8,839 nt of DNA from Oscillospiraceae bacterium (lineage in GTDB: Bacteria > Bacillota > Clostridia > Oscillospirales > Oscillospiraceae), in the NCBI GenBank assembly GCA_029065305.1, contig JAIEIQ010000057.1, forward strand, positions 1-8,839, written 5' to 3'. Positions 5,616 through 8,839 of the stretch are shown here, in pieces; positions within the stretch are counted from its first letter, which is position 1; each line of letters starts with the position of its first letter. The translations under genes were made by a program, and so were the position numbers. The notes below the pieces were generated by a model that saw only the letters and a program-made list of their open reading frames with translations, was not told the origin of the DNA and did no database searches.

Positions 5616-8186
5616 TTATTGCATGTATTTCAGTAGCTTTTGGGCCACCTCCCGGACATCAATGGGCTTGGACACGTGGGCGTTCATCCCGCAGGCCAGG
5701 CACTTCTGGATGTCCTCGGAGAAGGCGTCGGCGGTCATGGCGATGATGGGGATGGTCTTGGCGTCTGCCCGCTCCAGCCCCCGGATGGCCTCCGTGGCCT
5801 CGTAGCCCGTCATCACGGGCATCCGCAGGTCCATGAGAATGCCGTCGTAGAAGCCGGGGGCCGACGCCTGGAACTTCTCCAGGCAGATCTTCCCGTTCTC
5901 CGCCCACTCCAGCTCCAGCCCCAGCTCCCGGAGCAGCTCCTCGGCGATCTCCCAGTTGAGGTCGTTGTCCTCCGCCAGGAGCACCCGCCTTCCGGTGAGG
6001 TCGATGTCCGCCTCCCGGGGCTTCTTCTTCTGCACCGTCTCCCGCTCCGGGAGGACGTAGGGCTTGAGGCCGTAAAACAGGGTGGATTTGAACAAGGGCT
6101 TGGAGATAAAGCCCGTGATCCCCGCCTCCTTGGCCTCCGCCTCGATCTCGCTCCAGTCGTAGGCGGAGATGAGGAGGATGGGCACGTCGCTGCCGTAGAG
6201 CCGGCGGATCTCCCGGGCGGCGGAGATGCCGTCCATCCCGGGGAGCTTCCAGTCCAGAAGGATGATCTGGTAGTCGTCCCGCTTTTTCCGGTGCTCGGCC
6301 ACCATCTCAATGGCGCTCTCCGCGTCCAGGGTCCAGTCCGCCTTCACGCCGATGGACTGGAGGGAGGACACCGTGCTCTCGCACAGCTGCCTGTCGTCGT
6401 CCACCACCAGCATCTTCCAGTCCGGCAGAACCATGTCCGCCTCCATCACCTGGGCTTTCTCCAGATCCAGGATCACTCGGAAGTCGCTGCCGTGTCCCAG
6501 CTCGCTGTCCACCTCGATGATGCCGTCCATGGCGTCCACGATGTACTTGGTAATCGCCATGCCCAGGCCGGAGCCCTCGGTCTTGCGCACCCGGGTGCTG
6601 TCCTCCCGGCTGAAGGACTCGAAGATTTTCTCCCGGTACTCCGGCGTCATGCCGATGCCGTCGTCCTTCACCGACAGGTGGATGCGCACGAAGTCCTCCC
6701 CCTTGGGGGACTCCTCCTCGTACATGGACACATGGATGTGCCCCTCCTCCGGGGTGAACTTGACGGCGTTGCCCAGGATGTTGATGAGCACCTGGTTGAG
6801 CCGCACGCTGTCACAGCAGACGTTCTCCGTGGTGATATCGTGGATAAAGACGTCAAAATTCTGGTGCTTGGCGCGGACCTGGGGCTGGACGATGCTGACG
6901 ATGCTGTCCATCATCTCCCGCAGGGAGACCTGGTCCATATTCAGCGTCAGCTTGCCGCTCTCGATCTTGCTCATGTCCAGCACGTCGTTAATGAGCCCCA
7001 GCAGGTGCTTGCTGGACAGGCCGATCTTCTTCAGGCAGTTCTGAACCTGCTGGGTGTCGCCGATGTTGGCGGTGGCAATGGCGGTCATGCCCACAATGGC
7101 GTTCATGGGCGTGCGGATGTCGTGGCTCATATTGGAGAGGAATTCGCTCTTGGCCTTGTTGGCCTGGACGGCCTCCTGCCGGGCGTTGTCCAGCTCCCGC
7201 ATCTGCCGGCGGTTCATCTTCAGGTACTCCGCGAACACCAGCAGCAGCGCCCCCAGCACGATGACGCAGCCGGACAGGGAGATAAAGATCCACTGGCTGC
7301 TCAGCCGGGCGATCTCCTGGTTGAGGGCCCCGTAGGGCATAACCACCACCAGATTCCACTCGGAGTAGGCCAGCTTGGTGCAGTGGAGGTGCCGGCGCTC
7401 GCCGTCCAGCTCCAGGACGGCGGAGTAGTCCTCCCCCGACTCCATAGCCGCCTGAAGCTCCCGGACACAGCGCTCCGCCTCGGCCTGCTCCGACGGGCCG
7501 AAGGCATCATAGATCTGGTCAAAATAGTTGTCCGTGGAGGCCACCTGTCCCCGGATGACGTAGGACCCGTCCCGGCGGACAATGTAGGAGTAGACCAGGG
7601 AGTCCACGGAGTTGAGGGAGAGCGTCTCGCTGATATAGCTCACCGGCAGGCCGGCCACCAGGCCGGTGCAGTTTTTGCCGCTGCGCATGGGGTAGACGGT
7701 GGACACGCCGATGAGCACCAGCTTGTTGCCCTGCCGGTCGGTGCCCACGGCGATCTTCTGCTCCCCCTGGTTCAGGGAGTCCAGAAAGGGCTCCGGGTCC
7801 GTCACATCCATCTCACTGCCGTAGAGCATCTCAAATTCCCCGTCCTCGGAGTAGAAGGCCAGATACTCAAACCCCCGGGCCTGGGCGCTGTAGATCAGGT
7901 CCTCCATGACCTCCTCGCTGCCCTCGGCGTATCCCGCCTCATGGGTCTGGACCAGGGCCTCCACCTGGCTCAGGCGCAGGTTGATGGTGGTGGCGAAATG
8001 GAGGGCGATCTGCTCGCTCATGCTGTCCATATAGATTTTTCCCACCTCGTTGATGGTCCTGGTGCTCCTCCGGTCCATGGTAATGGCCAGGAAGGAGAAC
8101 ACCAAGACGCACAGCGCCAGCACCATGATCAGGCTGGCGACAAGGAAGCGGGTTGTTTTATTTCTCATGTTTTTTATTGTTGCCAT
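5616..8186 (-). CDS. Hybrid sensor histidine kinase with Cache-like sensor and two receiver domains
   Basis: This is a membrane phosphorelay kinase of 856 residues. A first membrane helix (about 12-37) and a second (about 298-322) flank a roughly 260-residue extracellular Cache-like sensor. The HisKA domain has FLSNMSHDIRTPMNAI with phospho-acceptor H355. The HATPase has N473 (GNAVKFTPEEG), DDGIGM and GSGLGM. Receiver 1 (about 592-708) has DDD at 596-598, phospho-acceptor D645 (LLDWKLPGMDG) and SKP. Receiver 2 (about 735-853) has EDN at 739-741, D786 (LMDLRMPVMTG) and SKP. Both receivers keep their key residues. No HPt domain is fused; a separate HPt gene lies 43 bp upstream and probably completes the relay. 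The start at 8186 is fixed by a strong ribosome site. The FecR lipoprotein follows in the same unit. The ligand is unknown; Cache domains commonly bind amino acids, acids or other small molecules. Confidence 0.95.
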   Translation of the reverse strand: MATIKNMRNKTTRFLVASLIMVLALCVLVFSFLAITMDRRSTRTINEVGKIYMDSMSEQIALHFATTINLRLSQVEALVQTHEAGYAEGSEEVMEDLIYSAQARGFEYLAFYSEDGEFEMLYGSEMDVTDPEPFLDSLNQGEQKIAVGTDRQGNKLVLIGVSTVYPMRSGKNCTGLVAGLPVSYISETLSLNSVDSLVYSYIVRRDGSYVIRGQVASTDNYFDQIYDAFGPSEQAEAERCVRELQAAMESGEDYSAVLELDGERRHLHCTKLAYSEWNLVVVMPYGALNQEIARLSSQWIFISLSGCVIVLGALLLVFAEYLKMNRRQMRELDNARQEAVQANKAKSEFLSNMSHDIRTPMNAIVGMTAIATANIGDTQQVQNCLKKIGLSSKHLLGLINDVLDMSKIESGKLTLNMDQVSLREMMDSIVSIVQPQVRAKHQNFDVFIHDITTENVCCDSVRLNQVLINILGNAVKFTPEEGHIHVSMYEEESPKGEDFVRIHLSVKDDGIGMTPEYREKIFESFSREDSTRVRKTEGSGLGMAITKYIVDAMDGIIEVDSELGHGSDFRVILDLEKAQVMEADMVLPDWKMLVVDDDRQLCESTVSSLQSIGVKADWTLDAESAIEMVAEHRKKRDDYQIILLDWKLPGMDGISAAREIRRLYGSDVPILLISAYDWSEIEAEAKEAGITGFISKPLFKSTLFYGLKPYVLPERETVQKKKPREADIDLTGRRVLLAEDNDLNWEIAEELLRELGLELEWAENGKICLEKFQASAPGFYDGILMDLRMPVMTGYEATEAIRGLERADAKTIPIIAMTADAFSEDIQKCLACGMNAHVSKPIDVREVAQKLLKYMQ

Positions 8187-8193
8187 TAGGCGT

Positions 8194-8201
8194 TCACCTC
8201 C
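8194..8201 (-). promoter_or_regulatory. Ribosome binding site fixing the kinase start
   Basis: GGAGGTGA on the minus strand lies 7 nt before the ATG at 8186 and closely matches the anti-Shine-Dalgarno. It decides for this start over the in-frame ATG six codons later, which has only AT-rich coding sequence before it. Confidence 0.85.
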
Positions 8202-8229
8202 GGGGGTCCTGTCTCCGCGCCTGTTCCGC

Positions 8230-8592
8230 TCATACCCCCAGAGCTTCCTGCAGGGCGCGGATAGCGCCGGCCGTGGCCGCGTAGTCCTCCTTCACCCGCT
8301 CGAGCAGCGCCGGGTCCGCCAGGGGCTTGCCGTCCCGCATGGCCTCGCTCAGCTCGCTGCTGGACTCGTAGAGCCGGTTGAAGCCCAGGTTCTGGCACAC
8401 GCCCTTGATGGTGTGGGCCGCGCGGAAGGCCTCCTGCCAGTCCGCCGCCGCGGCGGAGGAGAGCAGCAGGTCATAGCTGCCGTCCGCCAGGAATTTCAGC
8501 ACGAATTTCTGCACCATCCGCTCGCTGCGCAGACGGCCCATGACCCCCTCGTAATCGCCGCCCATAGCGGCGTAGCACTCCTGCAAAGTCAT
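8230..8592 (-). CDS. Stand-alone HPt (histidine phosphotransfer) protein
   Basis: This is a small cytosolic protein that carries phosphoryl groups between receiver domains. Its 120 residues are predicted to be helical. The motif AFRAAHTIKGVCQNLGF holds phospho-acceptor H60 followed by the conserved K63-G64 and downstream L-G, as in HPt four-helix bundles (ArcB, TorS and YPD1 type). The first 35 residues probably include the N-terminal helix that packs on the bundle. The ATG at 8592 has AAGGAG 8 nt upstream. It lies 15 bp after the GGDEF gene and 43 bp before the hybrid kinase, which has two receivers but no HPt. These three genes therefore look like parts of one phosphorelay. Stand-alone HPt proteins are uncommon in low-complexity Firmicutes systems but recur beside hybrid kinases in gut clostridia. 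Confidence 0.92.
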   Translation of the reverse strand: MTLQECYAAMGGDYEGVMGRLRSERMVQKFVLKFLADGSYDLLLSSAAAADWQEAFRAAHTIKGVCQNLGFNRLYESSSELSEAMRDGKPLADPALLERVKEDYAATAGAIRALQEALGV

Positions 8593-8607
8593 TGCTCTGT
8601 CTCCTTT

Positions 8608-8839
8608 TCATTCGTCGTGTTCTCCTCGGGCCTCCCCGCCGTCGATGGGGGAGATGGCGCTGAGGGTGTCGGCCATGGACTGATCATAGAAGCAGCACCG
8701 GCCCCGCCCGCCCCGCTTGACGGTGTAGAGGGCCTGATCCGCCGCGTGGAAAAGGGTGTCATAGCTGTAGCCCACCATCTCCGTGGTAGCCACGCCCATG
8801 CTCACCGAGATTGTGAAGTCGTCAAACTTCCCCCCGGAG
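8608..8839 (-). CDS. GGDEF-domain protein (diguanylate cyclase type), C-terminal fragment
   Basis: The gene enters from the right edge; 77 codons are visible, in the frame whose first full codon ends at 8838. The visible part is the end of a GGDEF domain: KFDDFTISVSMGVAT, then SYDTLFHAADQALYTVKRGG. It matches the conserved closing strand and helix (S-x-G-V/I-A and L-x-x-x-AD-x-ALY-x-x-K-x-x-G-R-N). GGDEF enzymes make c-di-GMP from two GTP. The GG[D/E]EF catalytic loop and any upstream receiver or sensor domain lie outside the window, so activity cannot be judged. After the domain there is an acidic 25-residue tail with no recognised motif. It is first in the visible operon with HPt, the hybrid kinase and the lipoprotein. 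If its N-terminus carries a receiver, it would be the natural relay output. Confidence 0.9.
   Translation of the reverse strand, partial: SGGKFDDFTISVSMGVATTEMVGYSYDTLFHAADQALYTVKRGGRGRCCFYDQSMADTLSAISPIDGGEARGEHDE

Noticed and set aside
5640..8189. A plus-strand open frame of about 850 codons opposite the hybrid kinase
   Set aside because: It mirrors the kinase almost end to end, shows no recognisable domain and is composition-driven. The kinase motifs on the minus strand are unambiguous.

Overview
The window looks like a chromosomal segment from a GC-rich, Gram-positive-type anaerobe of the class Clostridia, most likely an Oscillospiraceae-like gut bacterium. This is inferred from several features: GC-rich coding DNA set between AT-rich promoters; strong AGGAGG-type ribosome sites; consensus sigma-A promoters; T-tailed intrinsic terminators; a GntR/RCK_C regulator of the Firmicutes BusR type; and a lipoprotein with a Gram-positive-style tail. 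No species can be named from the sequence alone. The left edge (1-68) is a near-perfect inverted repeat inside a gene, which suggests that this end is a contig terminus with a fold-back artefact.

All seven genes are on the minus strand, so transcription runs from high to low coordinates, in four apparent transcription units. Unit 1 (8839 to about 4317) enters from outside the window. It holds the C-terminus of a GGDEF (diguanylate cyclase-type) protein, a stand-alone HPt phosphotransfer protein, an 856-residue hybrid sensor histidine kinase (Cache-like sensor, HisKA, HATPase, two receivers) and a FecR-domain lipoprotein with a tandem-repeat acidic linker. It closes with a clear intrinsic terminator. 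Together these make a complete His-Asp-His phosphorelay, with a c-di-GMP-type enzyme as the likely output or partner and a surface lipoprotein as a possible accessory sensor.

Unit 2 (about 4294 to 2033) has a near-ideal promoter overlapped by nested inverted repeats. It encodes a BusR-like GntR regulator with a C-terminal RCK_C (TrkA-C) domain, a type known to sense c-di-AMP, and then a sodium:solute symporter, ending in another strong terminator. The simplest reading is a self-regulated, possibly c-di-AMP-controlled solute uptake operon.

Unit 3 (about 2009 to 856) encodes a DegT/DnrJ/EryC1/StrS-like PLP enzyme of unknown substrate. Its promoter and leader carry a 12-bp perfect palindrome in AT-rich DNA. 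Unit 4 (821 to the left edge) encodes a creatininase-family metal amidohydrolase, cut off at its C-terminus by the inverted repeat. There are no rRNA, tRNA, CRISPR or mobile-element features, and no gene-free stretch over 300 bases.
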